Assembly: GCF_023023025.1 (NCBI RefSeq)
Contig: NZ_CP095481.1
Span: 9,003,001-9,067,000, forward strand
Source: Amycolatopsis sp. WQ 127309
Lineage (GTDB): Bacteria; Actinomycetota; Actinomycetes; Mycobacteriales; Pseudonocardiaceae
Length of the DNA stretch: 64,000 nt
Direction of reading: 5' to 3'
Shown: piece after piece, positions 42,964 through 51,934 of the stretch
Layout of the letters: each line of letters starts with the position of its first letter
Numbering within the stretch: position 1 is the first letter of the stretch
Notes under the pieces: model-generated
Database searches by the model: none
What the model saw: the letters and a program-made list of their open reading frames with translations, nothing else
Told to the model about the DNA's origin: nothing
Position numbers and translations under genes: made by a program

Positions 42964-43398
42964 GTGCTCAAGAACCTCACTCGCCGCACGACGAAGCAGA
43001 GCGTCAAGGTCGCCACCGCCGTCACGGCGATCGTGGCGGCGGCGGTCTGCACCGCCCCGTCCGCGAACGCGGCGGACCCCACCACCAAGTTCAGGCTCGA
43101 GTACGGCGCCAGTTACGCCGTCGGCACCCTGCGGTGGCACCAGCGGTCCGTCGACGTCGACTACTCGATCAAAGCCAGCTACTGCCGCCAGTTGCAGGCC
43201 TTCGGCTTCGACCAGGACGGCGTCGAGTGGGGGCATCCGAAATCACCTGTGGTGTGCAATGCCACGGACTCCGGCACCAGGAACGTGCTTGTCAACGTCC
43301 CCGGCGGCGCCAAGATCATCCGGCTCGATCTCGTCGACGAGAAGGGAAAGCTTCTCGACAGCGTGAAGTGCGTCCCCGGTGCCGACTGCTTGACGTGA
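42964..43398 (+). CDS. Small secreted protein B, paralog of A
   Basis: 144 residues from GTG 42964 with GAGGAG upstream. Signal: RRTTKQSVKVATAVTAIVAA then VCTAPSANA, cleavage about residue 37. Mature: FRLEYGASYAVGTLRWHQ, RSVDVDYSIKASYCRQLQAF, VVCNATDSGTRNVLVNVPGG, IIRLDLVDEKGKLLDSVKC. Same framework as protein A with one more Cys pair. Tandem duplicates are likely co-expressed; a terminator hairpin follows. Confidence 0.75.
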   Translation: MLKNLTRRTTKQSVKVATAVTAIVAAAVCTAPSANAADPTTKFRLEYGASYAVGTLRWHQRSVDVDYSIKASYCRQLQAFGFDQDGVEWGHPKSPVVCNATDSGTRNVLVNVPGGAKIIRLDLVDEKGKLLDSVKCVPGADCLT

Positions 43399-43467
43399 TC
43401 CACTCCTTCCCCCGGAGGATGACGCCGAGCTCGAAACGCGGATGAGCTGCGCCCCATCGACGCGGAT

Positions 43468-43506
43468 GCCGCTGCCGGGAAACACGGGCTTGCTTCCGGC
43501 AGCGGC
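43468..43506. terminator. Hairpin terminator between convergent genes
   Basis: 11-bp perfect arms 43468-43478 and 43496-43506 with a 17-nt loop, between secreted protein B and the convergent hydrolase gene. It may serve both. Confidence 0.55.
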
Positions 43507-43556
43507 ACCGCACCAGTCCGAGCGTAGCTTCCCGCAGCCGGCTGCATCGACGCCTG

Positions 43557-44522
43557 TCAGCCGTGCGACGCGACTGCCTTCGGTTCGCGGGCGAGGAAGT
43601 TCTCCAGGATCTCGGTGAACCGTGCCGGCTGTTCCTCGGCGACGTAGTGTCCGCAGTCGTCGAGGACTGCCTCGGTGACGTCGTCGGCTGCCAGTCGCAT
43701 CGTCTCGGCTACCAGTGCGCCGCAGTACTGTGCGCCGCCGATGGCCAGCACCGGCGTTGTCAGCCGGGTCTTCTTGCGCTGCTCGTTCTGGGCGATCGTC
43801 TCGTCCAACGCCCGGTAGTACCCGAAACTCGCCCGCAGGCCGCGCGGGTCCGCGACGATCGCGTCGACGTAGACGTCGACCGCGTAGGCGGGGATCGTGG
43901 CCGGGGTGGCGCCCTTCGTGGCGAACTGGTGGCCGAAGAAGAGCGGTTCCCGTCCCCGGACCAGTTCCTCGTTGAGGTCGGTGAGCCGGTTGAAGCCGAA
44001 GTGCCAGAGCCGCTGGTTGGCCGCGGCCGTGCCGAAGACCGGCGGGGCCGGTGAGAGGCCGGGGATGATCGCGTCGACGACGGTGAGGCGGCCCACCCGC
44101 TCGGGGTGGTCGGCGGCGAGGGCGTACCCGGTCCACATGCCGACGTCGTGGCCGGCGACGTCGAACCGGTCGTGCCCGAGCGCGGCCATCAGCGCGACCA
44201 GATCGGCGGCCAGCGTGCCGGTGTCGTAACCGTCGTCGGGCTTGCCGGAGAGCCCGGCCCCGCGCGAGTCGACGGCGACGACGGTGTGCTCGCGGGCGAG
44301 CGCGGGCATCACTTCCCGCCAGGCGTACCAGGTCTGGGGCCAGCCGCCGACCAGCAGCAGCGGCGGGCCGTCCCCGCCGGTGACCGCGTGCAGCCGCAGC
44401 CCGTCCAGCTCCACGAGCCGGCTGGTGAAGACGTCGGTGAATCCCTCGGGCAGCCGCAGCGAGTTCAAGTGTGTCGTGCCGGCGGCCGGGCTCATCTTGG
44501 AACGATCGGTGCAACTTGTCAT
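43557..44522 (-). CDS. Alpha/beta hydrolase (epoxide hydrolase/dehalogenase-like)
   Basis: 321 residues from ATG 44522. GGWPQTWYAWREVMP oxyanion region, nucleophile VAGHDVGMWTGY with Asp instead of Ser (epoxide hydrolase/haloalkane dehalogenase type), and DDCGHYVAEEQP with the catalytic His. Two in-frame ATGs upstream/downstream (44540, 44495) exist; 44522 is chosen because a -10 TATGGT ends 7 nt before it, mirroring the divergent TetR gene. Likely detoxifies an epoxide or ester that is also the TetR ligand. Confidence 0.85.
   Translation of the reverse strand: MTSCTDRSKMSPAAGTTHLNSLRLPEGFTDVFTSRLVELDGLRLHAVTGGDGPPLLLVGGWPQTWYAWREVMPALAREHTVVAVDSRGAGLSGKPDDGYDTGTLAADLVALMAALGHDRFDVAGHDVGMWTGYALAADHPERVGRLTVVDAIIPGLSPAPPVFGTAAANQRLWHFGFNRLTDLNEELVRGREPLFFGHQFATKGATPATIPAYAVDVYVDAIVADPRGLRASFGYYRALDETIAQNEQRKKTRLTTPVLAIGGAQYCGALVAETMRLAADDVTEAVLDDCGHYVAEEQPARFTEILENFLAREPKAVASHG
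44492..44519. promoter_or_regulatory. Second TetR operator copy (O2)
   Basis: 28 bases, 22 identical to the core of O1 (44537-44564), displaced by 45 bp and lying just inside the hydrolase coding start. Probably a second, weaker binding site. Confidence 0.45.
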
Positions 44523-44529
44523 GCCGGTG

Positions 44530-44559
44530 ACCATACGCATCTTGAACCGATCGGTGCAA
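44530..44559 (-). promoter_or_regulatory. Hydrolase promoter (leaderless)
   Basis: Minus strand: -35 TTGCAC (44559-44554), 18-nt spacer, -10 TATGGT (44535-44530), 7 nt to ATG 44522. Confidence 0.55.
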
Positions 44560-44567
44560 GATGCGTA
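44534..44567. promoter_or_regulatory. 34-bp palindromic TetR operator (O1)
   Basis: 16 of 17 base pairs are symmetric (single mismatch in the arm), centred at 44550/44551 on CGATCG. It covers both the -35 and -10 regions of the divergent hydrolase and tetR promoters, so one repressor dimer (or pair) would close both. Confidence 0.7.
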
Positions 44568-44571
44568 GACT
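44542..44571 (+). promoter_or_regulatory. tetR promoter (leaderless)
   Basis: -35 TTGAAC (44542-44547), 18-nt spacer, -10 TAGACT (44566-44571), 7 nt to ATG 44579. An exact mirror of the hydrolase promoter geometry. Confidence 0.55.
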
Positions 44572-44578
44572 GCGAACC

Positions 44579-45208
44579 ATGGCGGGCCGCAAGCAGTTCG
44601 ACGTGGACGAGGCGTTGCGACGCGCGATGCACGTCTTCTGGCGCTGGGGCTATTCGGAGGCCTCGATCGACCGCCTGACCGAGGGCACGGGCCTGGGCCG
44701 GAGTTCGCTCTACAGCACCTTCGGCGACAAGAGCACCCTCTTCCGGAAGGGCCTCGAGCGGTACGCGCAGACCTACCACCCGCTGTACGGCCGGGCCCTG
44801 GCCGGCCCCCACCCGAGCCCGAGCGCCGTCGTGGCCGCCTACCTGCAGGTCACCCTGAACCGCATCGCCGACCCGGCGGTCCCGGACGGCTGCCTGATCA
44901 CGATGTCGGCAGCGCAGTTCCCGGCCCTCGACGCGGAGAGCCAGGCGATGGTCCGCGCCATGATCGACGGTCTGCGGACGATGCTGGAGCAGGCGATGCG
45001 GGCGGCGGGGGCCGACGAGCAGGAGGCGGCGGAGCTGGCGTTGTGCGCGCTGGCGACGAACAAGTCCCTGGCCGTGCTGAGCCGTGCCGGCTTCTCGAGC
45101 GAAGACCTGGCGACGGTTGCCGCGGGTGCCGCTCGTCTCCCCGGGAGAGCAGGGGCCGGTCCCGGCCGGTCCGGATCGGGGGAGGGTGTCAGGCGGTGGC
45201 CGGGATGA
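44579..45208 (+). CDS. TetR-family regulator
   Basis: 209 residues. HTH: DVDEALRRAMHVFWRWGYSEASIDRLTEGTGLGRSSLYSTFGDKSTLF, the AcrR-like group with SLYSTFGDK. C-terminal ligand domain with DGCLITMSAAQFPALD. ATG 44579 is preferred over ATG 44561, which lies inside the operator and before the -10. Divergent from the hydrolase it should repress; its 3' end overlaps the convergent oxidoreductase by 20 nt. The last 30 residues are Gly/Arg-rich. Confidence 0.87.
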   Translation: MAGRKQFDVDEALRRAMHVFWRWGYSEASIDRLTEGTGLGRSSLYSTFGDKSTLFRKGLERYAQTYHPLYGRALAGPHPSPSAVVAAYLQVTLNRIADPAVPDGCLITMSAAQFPALDAESQAMVRAMIDGLRTMLEQAMRAAGADEQEAAELALCALATNKSLAVLSRAGFSSEDLATVAAGAARLPGRAGAGPGRSGSGEGVRRWPG

Positions 45209-46132
45209 CGACGACCTTGCCGTGCACCGCGCCCTCGGCGGCCCGTGCGTGCAGCGCCGGCAGCTCGGACAGCGGCACCCGCTCGGCGACGTCGACACGC
45301 AGCTCGCCGCGGTCGACCAGCGCCACCAGCTTCGCCAGCTGTCCGGCGTCGCTGCGGACGAACAGGTCGATGCCGCGCACACCGCGTTCCTCGTCGGCGG
45401 GAGCGGGCATCCACACTGTCGTGTTCACCACGACCCCGCCCGGCTTGACCAGCGTGACGAGCGCGGCCAGTTCGGCCGGGTCGACCGGTGCGAGGTTGAG
45501 CACGACGTCGACCGGCCCGGTCACCGCCGCGGTCACCCCGGTGGTGGTGTGGTCGACGACCTCGTCGGCGCCGGCCGCCTTGACCGCGTCGCCGCTGCGC
45601 GGGCTCGCCGTCGCGATGACGTGGGCTCCGGCCCCCTTGGCCAGCTGCACGGCGTAACCCCGACCGCGCCACCGGCGCCGTTGACCAGCACGCGCTGCCC
45701 GGACTTCAGCTCGCCGTGGTCGAACAGCGCCTGCCACGCGGTCAGCCCCACCAGCGGCAGCGCGGCCGCGTCGGCGAGCCGGACGCCCTTCGGTGCGGGC
45801 GTGAGGACCCCGGCCGGCGCGAGGACGTACTCCGCGGCGGCGCCGTCGCCGTCCATCGGCAGGAACCCGACGACCTCGGCGCCGGCCCGGACGGCGGTCA
45901 CGCCCTCGCCCAGCGCGTCGACCGTGCCGGCGACGTCGATGCCGGGCGTGTGGGGCAGCTCCACCGGGATGGGGCCCTGCATGAAGCCGCCGCGGATATT
46001 GCCGTCGACGGAGTTGAACGACGTCGCGGCGACCCGGATCCGGACCTGCCCGGCTCCGGGAACCGGCCGCTCCGCGTCTTCGTAGCGCAGGACGTCGGGA
46101 GCGCCGTACTCGTGGAAACGCACTGCCTTCAT
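45189..46132 (-). pseudogene. NADP-dependent quinone oxidoreductase-like gene with one-base deletion
   Basis: N-terminal MKAVRFHEYGAPDVLRYEDAE and NADP loop VLVNGAGGAVG are in one frame; GYAVQLAKGAGAHVIATAS through the end (GKVVVIPATA) in another. The shift is at a run of four C (45658-45661, GGGG on the coding strand) where five would restore the family sequence GGAVGGYAVQLA. Restored length about 314 residues, normal for the family. A true slip mutation or a homopolymer sequencing error. Confidence 0.8.
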
Positions 46133-46181
46133 CGGAGTTCTCACCTTTGCCGGGTCCGGTGTTCCTTGATCCACACGGACC

Positions 46182-47075
46182 TCAGGATCGCGGCAACGGG
46201 ACCGGTCGGCCTGGGCCGGTTTGGCCCACCTTGACCACGGCCGGCCCGCCCGAGGTGCGGACGACCTCGTCGAGCCGGGCCGCGTCGGCCGAACCCGGTG
46301 CCGCGGTGAGGACCACCGCCATCAGACCGTCGCCGGGCACCTCGAGCAGGGCGCCGTCGAGCGTAATGCCGCCGCCGTCCGGGTGCCGGAACACCGCCCG
46401 GTTCTCGTAGGCGGACACGGTCTTCGGCGTGCGCCACAGGGTGTCGAACGGACGGCTGGTGCTCCGCAGCTCGTCGACGAGCTCGGCGAGCGCCGCGTCG
46501 GCCGGGTACCGCAGGTACGTGTCACGCAGCCGGGCGGCGAGCACGGCCTGGAAACCGGCCTGGTGCTCCTCGGCGCGAGCGATCTCCTCGCGCGCGTTGC
46601 GGAACGTGCGCCACGCGACGTTCCAGTCCCGGGCGGACCCGGCCGCCGCCCCGCCGCCCAGCGCCATCCACGCACCGTTGACGGCGACGACGTTCCACGC
46701 CGCGTCGGCCAGGAACGCGGGGGTGCCGGCGAACCGCTCCAGGAGCCGCACCGCCGCCGCCCCGGCTTCGCGCGGCACCTGCCCGTCGACCGCGGCGTAC
46801 CCGGCGAGTGCGCAGAGCCGCTCGTAGTCCGCCCGGCCGACCCGCAGCGCGCGGGCGATGGCGGTCACCACGCCGGCCGACGGGTGCCGCCGGCCCTGCT
46901 CCAGCCGCCGGATGTAGTCGGCGGACACCCCGGCCAGCTCGGCCAGCTCCTCGCGGCGCAGCCCGCGGACCCGCCGCCCGGTGGCCCGCAGTCCGCCGAC
47001 CGGCAGCCCGGCGGCCGCGGGCTCGGTGTGTTCGCGCAACCAGCGGACGGCGGCGCCCAGATCGGACAAGGACAT
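46182..47075 (-). CDS. XRE-family regulator with MmyB-like ligand domain
   Basis: 297 residues. HTH at about 35-90: RVRGLRREELAELAGVSADYIRRLEQGRRHPSAGVV. The C-terminal MmyB-like/PAS-type domain reads AFLADAAWNVVAVNGAWMALGG, RDWNVAWRTFRN, LRDTYLRYPADAALAELV. Actinobacterial family often controlling adjacent dehydrogenases. ATG 47075. Lies 49 nt after the start of the broken oxidoreductase, same strand, so it may regulate that gene. Confidence 0.87.
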   Translation of the reverse strand: MSLSDLGAAVRWLREHTEPAAAGLPVGGLRATGRRVRGLRREELAELAGVSADYIRRLEQGRRHPSAGVVTAIARALRVGRADYERLCALAGYAAVDGQVPREAGAAAVRLLERFAGTPAFLADAAWNVVAVNGAWMALGGGAAAGSARDWNVAWRTFRNAREEIARAEEHQAGFQAVLAARLRDTYLRYPADAALAELVDELRSTSRPFDTLWRTPKTVSAYENRAVFRHPDGGGITLDGALLEVPGDGLMAVVLTAAPGSADAARLDEVVRTSGGPAVVKVGQTGPGRPVPLPRS

Positions 47076-47188
47076 GGCCCAAGTCTGCACCAGCGGGTGC
47101 CCGCGTTCGAGATGACCAGCCTGCTCGGGCGCGCGGTCGAGCTCTCTCGACGGTGTCGCGTTTCGGTGGTCGGGGCGAGAAATCCCGG

Positions 47189-48214
47189 TCAGCTCGGTCG
47201 TTCGGCGGCGGTGCGCAGTGCGTACCGGCGCTCGGCGTAGGCGAGGTCGTCGCGCCACAGCCGTTTCGCCGTGTGGCGCATGAGCGGGCGGATCGCCGGG
47301 GCCAGTTTCGTGGCCACGGTGAAACCGGGGCGCTCGGACGCGGCGATCGTCGCCTCGATCACCGCCGTTCGCGGACGGCCGTCGAGGCCGGGGCCGAGCG
47401 GTGTCGCGTGGGTCTCGACGACGCTCCCGGCGCCTTCGCCCGCCACGATGCGCATCACGACCGTCCGCGGCTCGGGGCAGGTGAACTCCGCGAGCACCGG
47501 GACCCCCCAGTGGCCGGCGAGGCGGAAGGTGACCTCGACCAGGAACCGGTCCTCGTCGTCGGGGACGTCGGTGCCCTGGGGCGCCTCGAGCACGCGCAGC
47601 CGGGTGAACGAGTAGGGGTGGAACCACGCGCCGTGCCAGGGATCGAGCCGGTTGGCCACGACGTCCTCGGGCTCGCAGATCCCGGTCACGGTGGCGACGG
47701 CGTCGATGCGGGCGGCGCCGGTCGGCCGGACGGGAACCACCGGCCGGTCGGACGGCGGTTCCCGCCCGGCCGAGTCGAGCCGGGCCCACACGAGCACACC
47801 GTCGTCGTGCGCCGGGACGGGCGCCCAGGCGCCGCCGCGATCGCCGTCGAGCCGGAGACCGTGCCACCGGCAGACCAGCCCGCCCCGGTCGACGCGGGCC
47901 TCGGCCAGCGGCGCGCCCAGGTGCGGGCAGGCGCCGGGCCCGATGCGGACGCTGCCGTCCTCCTTGCGCCAGGCGACGAGTTCCCGCCCGGCGATCGTCA
48001 CGCCGAAGGGCCGGTCGGTCCGCACCGATCGGCTCGCCCCCACGACGAACCAGTTGCCGGACGGCCGCGCGGACGCGCGCTTGCCCGCCGCCTCGATCAC
48101 CGCGGGCGGGCAGTCGCGGTAGGTCGGTTCCTGTCGCGCCCAAGATGGTTCACGGAAGGGTTGGACGGGCCACCGGCTCGGCCACCGCCGGATGATTCGC
48201 TGGGTGACGCTCAC
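47189..48214 (-). CDS. Rieske [2Fe-2S] protein, DUF5914-like
   Basis: 341 residues. RWPVQPFREPSWARQEPTYRD N-terminus, then a Rieske centre GACPHLGAPLAEARVDRGG with second half VCRWHGLRLDG (CxH...CxxH). The C-terminal part has WHGAWFHPYSF, resembling Rieske oxygenase-like proteins. DUF5914 proteins are found next to carotenoid genes in actinomycetes, and here the gene is divergent from crtE, so a role in carotenoid modification is plausible but unproven. GTG 48214 chosen; ATG 48238 also possible. Confidence 0.8.
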   Translation of the reverse strand: MSVTQRIIRRWPSRWPVQPFREPSWARQEPTYRDCPPAVIEAAGKRASARPSGNWFVVGASRSVRTDRPFGVTIAGRELVAWRKEDGSVRIGPGACPHLGAPLAEARVDRGGLVCRWHGLRLDGDRGGAWAPVPAHDDGVLVWARLDSAGREPPSDRPVVPVRPTGAARIDAVATVTGICEPEDVVANRLDPWHGAWFHPYSFTRLRVLEAPQGTDVPDDEDRFLVEVTFRLAGHWGVPVLAEFTCPEPRTVVMRIVAGEGAGSVVETHATPLGPGLDGRPRTAVIEATIAASERPGFTVATKLAPAIRPLMRHTAKRLWRDDLAYAERRYALRTAAERPS

Positions 48215-48286
48215 CAGGCCATCGTGACCCACGCACATCGATCCCGCAACGCGCCGGCGATTCGCGCGCTTCGCCACGAGTCGCGG

Positions 48287-48311
48287 GTTTATCCGCTCCC
48301 TGTCAGGGTAA
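48287..48311 (+). promoter_or_regulatory. SigB-like promoter for the carotenoid operon
   Basis: GTTT (48287-48290), 15-nt spacer, GGGTAA (48306-48311). A strong SigB/SigF-type match about 80 nt before the crtE ATG. It would link pigment synthesis to general stress. Confidence 0.6.
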
Positions 48312-48392
48312 AGCCAGCGAGAACCCCTGTGGACGGTGGCAGTGCCGGCATCGATCACGCCTCTGCTGCGCCCGGCGGAAGAAGGAACCCGG

Positions 48393-49478
48393 ATGACCGT
48401 GATCCCCCACGCCGCCACCGCGCCCGCGGCCTGGCTGGACGCCCTGCGCCACCGCTGCGCGGCCGACGTCCACCGCTTCGTCACCGAAAGGGTCGGGGAA
48501 CACTTCACCGGCTGGGCCGCCGAGACGCCGGCCGCCACCGCGTTGCCGGAGTTCGTGGCGGACGGCAAGTTCCTCCGGCCCCTGTTCGCCTACGCCGGCT
48601 GGCGCTGCGGAGAAGGCGAGAACGACGCCGCACTGCGCGCCGTGGCGAGCCTCGAACTGCTGCACTGCTTCGCGTTGGCCCAAGACGACGTCATGGACGG
48701 CTCGGCGCGGCGGCGCGGCCGGCCCGCGCTGCACGTCTGCTTCGCCCGGTGGCACGAATCCGCCGGTCTCGGCGGTTCCGCCGCGCGGTTCGGCGAATCG
48801 GCGGCGATCCTGGCCGGTGACCTGTTCCTCGTCTGGTCCGAACAGATGCTGCGGGAGAGCGGCTTGGGGGCCGACGTGCTGGCCCGCGGCTGGCCGGTGC
48901 ACGACCACCTGCGGTCGGAGCTGGCCGTGGGCCAGCTCGGCGACCTGATCAACGACGCCCGCGCCCTGCCGTCGTGGTCCGATGTGCTCGACGTGATCCG
49001 CCGCAAGTCCGGCAACTACACCGTCCGCCGCCCGCTCGAGTTCGGCGCCGCCCTGGCCGGCTGCGACACCCGCGTCATCGGCGTCCTCGGCACCTACGGC
49101 GAGCTGATCGGCGAGGCCTTCCAGTTCCGCGACGACCTGCTGGGCGTCTTCGGCGACCCGGCCGTCACCGGCAAGCCCGCGGGCGATGACCTGCGCGAGC
49201 GCAAGGCGTCCAGCGTCGTCGTGCTCGCCGCGGAACTGGCCGGCGACCGGCAGCGCCGGGAACTGGACGACCTGCTCGCCACCGACGCCGTCGACGCGGC
49301 CGCCGTCGCCCGCTGGCAGCACCTGATCACCGCCACCGGCGCGCGTGATCAGCTGGAGAAGCTCATCGACGACCGGGTCCACCGCGCGCTCGAAGCGATC
49401 GACCTCGCCGGCCTGCCGGACCGGCCGGCCGCCGCGCTGACCGCACTGGCGGTCCGCTGCACCGAGCGGGTCCGATGA
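48393..49478 (+). CDS. crtE: Geranylgeranyl diphosphate synthase
   Basis: 361 residues, all-trans prenyl transferase. First aspartate-rich motif DDVMD at 98-102 (FALAQDDVMDGSARRRGRP); second FQFRDDLLGVFGD near residue 250. Makes GGPP from FPP/IPP, the C20 precursor of carotenoids. ATG 48393 follows AAGGAAC; a GTG at 48336 would add 19 residues. First gene of the crt operon; its stop overlaps crtI. Confidence 0.92.
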   Translation: MTVIPHAATAPAAWLDALRHRCAADVHRFVTERVGEHFTGWAAETPAATALPEFVADGKFLRPLFAYAGWRCGEGENDAALRAVASLELLHCFALAQDDVMDGSARRRGRPALHVCFARWHESAGLGGSAARFGESAAILAGDLFLVWSEQMLRESGLGADVLARGWPVHDHLRSELAVGQLGDLINDARALPSWSDVLDVIRRKSGNYTVRRPLEFGAALAGCDTRVIGVLGTYGELIGEAFQFRDDLLGVFGDPAVTGKPAGDDLRERKASSVVVLAAELAGDRQRRELDDLLATDAVDAAAVARWQHLITATGARDQLEKLIDDRVHRALEAIDLAGLPDRPAAALTALAVRCTERVR

Positions 49479-50989
49479 GGACGGTGACCGGGCGCACCGA
49501 CCGGATCGTGGTCGTCGGCGCCGGGCTGGCCGGACTGTCCGCCGCCCTGCACCTCGCTGGGCGGGGACGCTCGGTCGTCGTGGTCGAACGCGATCCCGGC
49601 CCGGGCGGGCGCGCCGGGCGCGTGGTCCGCGACGGCTACCACCTCGACACGGGGCCGACGGTGCTGACCATGCCGTCGATCCTCGCCGACACCTTCGCGG
49701 CGGTGGGCGCCGACCTGACCGCACACCTGCGGCTGACCCGGCTCGACCCGGCCTACACCGCGCGGTTCGCCGACGGCTCGGTCCTGCCTGTGCACTCCGA
49801 CGCGGACCGGATGACCGAGGCCGTCCGGGCTTTCGCCGGGCCGGCGGAGGCGGCGGGGTACCTCAGGTTGCGGAGCTGGCTGACCCGGTTGTACCGCACG
49901 GAGTTCGACCGGTTCGTCGCCGGCAACACCGACTCGCCACTCGGCCTGCTCTCCCCCGACCTCGCGCGGCTGGTGGCCCTGGGCGGGTTCCGGCGGCTGG
50001 ACTCCCGGATCGGCTCCTTCCTGCGCGACGAACGCCTCAAGCGGGTCTTCACCTTCCAGGCGCTCTACGCGGGAGAGTCGCCGATGCGGGCGCTCGCGCT
50101 GTACGCGGTCATCTCCTACATGGACACCGTGGGTGGCGTGTACTTCCCCGAAGGCGGCATGGCCGCCGTGCCCCGGGCGATGGCGAACGCCGCCGCCGAC
50201 GCCGGGGTGGAGTTCCGGTTCGGCGTGTCCGTGACGTCGCTGGAGCGCCGGGGGGCCCGGATCACCGGCGTCCGCACCGCCGACGGGGACCGGATCGGCT
50301 GCGACGCGCTCGTCCTGACCACCGAACCCCACCGGAGCTACGAGCTGCTCGGCCGCGTGCCGCGCCGGCCGGTTCCGCTGCGTGCCGCGCCGTCGGCCGT
50401 GGTGCTGCACGCCGGTGGCCCCGGCGACTGGCCGGTCGGGCACCACACGATCTCCTTCGGTGCGGGCTGGGCATCGACGTTCCGCGAGCTGATCACGGAC
50501 GGGCGCACGATGAGCGACCCGTCTCTGCTGATCACCCGCCCGAGCGCCACCGACCCCGCGCTCGCCCCGGCCGGGCGGCAGCTGTTCTCGATCCTGGCGC
50601 CGGTACCGAACCTCCGGCGGCTGCCGCGGGACTGGGACAGCGACGCCGGCCCGTACGCCGAGGAGATCCTCGACCACGTCCGCGCCCGCCTGCTGCCCGG
50701 TTTCGCACCCGAGATGTCGTACACCCTGAGCCCGGCCGACTGGCGGCGTCGCGACATGGTGGCCGGCACGCCGTTCAGCTACGCGCACTCGTTCGTCCAA
50801 ACCGGACCGTTCCGCCCGCGGAACCTGCCACCGGGAACGGAAAACGTCGTGCTCGCCGGCGGCGGGACCGTGCCGGGGGTCGGTGTTCCCACGGTGCTCA
50901 TCTCCGGCAGGCTGGCCGCCGACCGGATCACCGGGACTCCACGGGCCACCACCGGCACCGTCGATCTCGCCGCGAAGGCGGCCCGGTGA
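49475..50989 (+). CDS. crtI: Phytoene desaturase
   Basis: 504 residues, CrtI-type FAD enzyme. N-terminal VVVGAGLAGLSAALHLAGRG with VVVVERDPGPGGRAGR. Substrate region DTGPTVLTMPSIL and the C-terminal CrtI signature AGGGTVPGVGVPTVLISGRLAADR. Converts phytoene to lycopene at the membrane. ATG 49475 overlaps crtE (ATGA); stop overlaps crtB. Confidence 0.95.
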   Translation: MRTVTGRTDRIVVVGAGLAGLSAALHLAGRGRSVVVVERDPGPGGRAGRVVRDGYHLDTGPTVLTMPSILADTFAAVGADLTAHLRLTRLDPAYTARFADGSVLPVHSDADRMTEAVRAFAGPAEAAGYLRLRSWLTRLYRTEFDRFVAGNTDSPLGLLSPDLARLVALGGFRRLDSRIGSFLRDERLKRVFTFQALYAGESPMRALALYAVISYMDTVGGVYFPEGGMAAVPRAMANAAADAGVEFRFGVSVTSLERRGARITGVRTADGDRIGCDALVLTTEPHRSYELLGRVPRRPVPLRAAPSAVVLHAGGPGDWPVGHHTISFGAGWASTFRELITDGRTMSDPSLLITRPSATDPALAPAGRQLFSILAPVPNLRRLPRDWDSDAGPYAEEILDHVRARLLPGFAPEMSYTLSPADWRRRDMVAGTPFSYAHSFVQTGPFRPRNLPPGTENVVLAGGGTVPGVGVPTVLISGRLAADRITGTPRATTGTVDLAAKAAR

Positions 50990-51933
50990 CGCGCCGCGAA
51001 CTCGACGCCGCCGGCATCACCGAGCCGGACCTGCGCCGCGCCTACGGGCGCTGCCGCGAGATCAACGCCCGGCACGGCCGGACCTACTTCCTCGCCACCC
51101 GCATGCTCTCCCCCGCCCAGCGACCGGCCGTCCACGCGCTCTACGGGTTCGCCCGCCGCGTCGACGACCTGGTCGACGAACCGCGGCCCGGCGCCACCCC
51201 GGACGGTCTCGCGGCCACGCTGCACGACGTCGAGCGGAAGTTCCTCGCCGACCTCGCCGCCGGGCACAGCGAGGACACGCTGCACACCGCCGTGATCGAC
51301 ACCGCGACCCGCTACGACATCGCGGACTCGTACTTCCGCGCCTTCTTCGCCTCCATGCGGATGGACCTCACCGTCACCGGCTACCCGACCCGGGCCGCCC
51401 TCGACGAGTACGTGCACGGTTCGGCCGAGGTCATCGGCCTGCAGATGCTGCCCGTCCTCGGCACCGTGGTCGCCGCGGCGGAAGCGGCGCCGCACGCCGC
51501 CGCGCTCGGCAAGGCGTTCCAGCTGACGAACTTCCTGCGCGACGTCGCCGAGGACCTCGATCGGGGCCGGGTCTACCTTCCGGCGGACGAACTCGCCGCG
51601 GCCGGCGTCGACCGCGACCGCCTGGCCTGGTGCGCCGCCACCCGGCGGATCGATCCGCCGGTCCGGCGGGCGCTCGCCGACCAGGTCGCGCGAACCCACC
51701 GGATCTACGCCGCCGCGCGGCCCGGCATCGGCATGCTGCACCCGGCGTCCAGGCCCTGCGTGTGGACCGCGTTCACGCTCTACGGCGGCATCCTCGACCG
51801 CATCGAGGCCGCCGGGTACAACGTCTTCGCCGGCCGCGCCCGGGTGCCGCGGCACCAGCGCCTGTTCGCCGCCTGCGACGCGCTCGTGCGAGCCCGGTGG
51901 GCGCGGCACCGGCACCCGGTGGCGGTGGGCTGA
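50986..51933 (+). CDS. crtB: Phytoene synthase
   Basis: 315 residues. Squalene/phytoene synthase family with FARRVDDLVDE (first Asp motif) and NFLRDVAEDLDRGRVYLP (second). YFLATRMLSPAQRPAVHALYGF is the conserved N-terminal stretch. Condenses two GGPP to phytoene. GTG start overlaps crtI. Confidence 0.95.
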   Translation: MTRRELDAAGITEPDLRRAYGRCREINARHGRTYFLATRMLSPAQRPAVHALYGFARRVDDLVDEPRPGATPDGLAATLHDVERKFLADLAAGHSEDTLHTAVIDTATRYDIADSYFRAFFASMRMDLTVTGYPTRAALDEYVHGSAEVIGLQMLPVLGTVVAAAEAAPHAAALGKAFQLTNFLRDVAEDLDRGRVYLPADELAAAGVDRDRLAWCAATRRIDPPVRRALADQVARTHRIYAAARPGIGMLHPASRPCVWTAFTLYGGILDRIEAAGYNVFAGRARVPRHQRLFAACDALVRARWARHRHPVAVG

Positions 51934-51934
51934 G

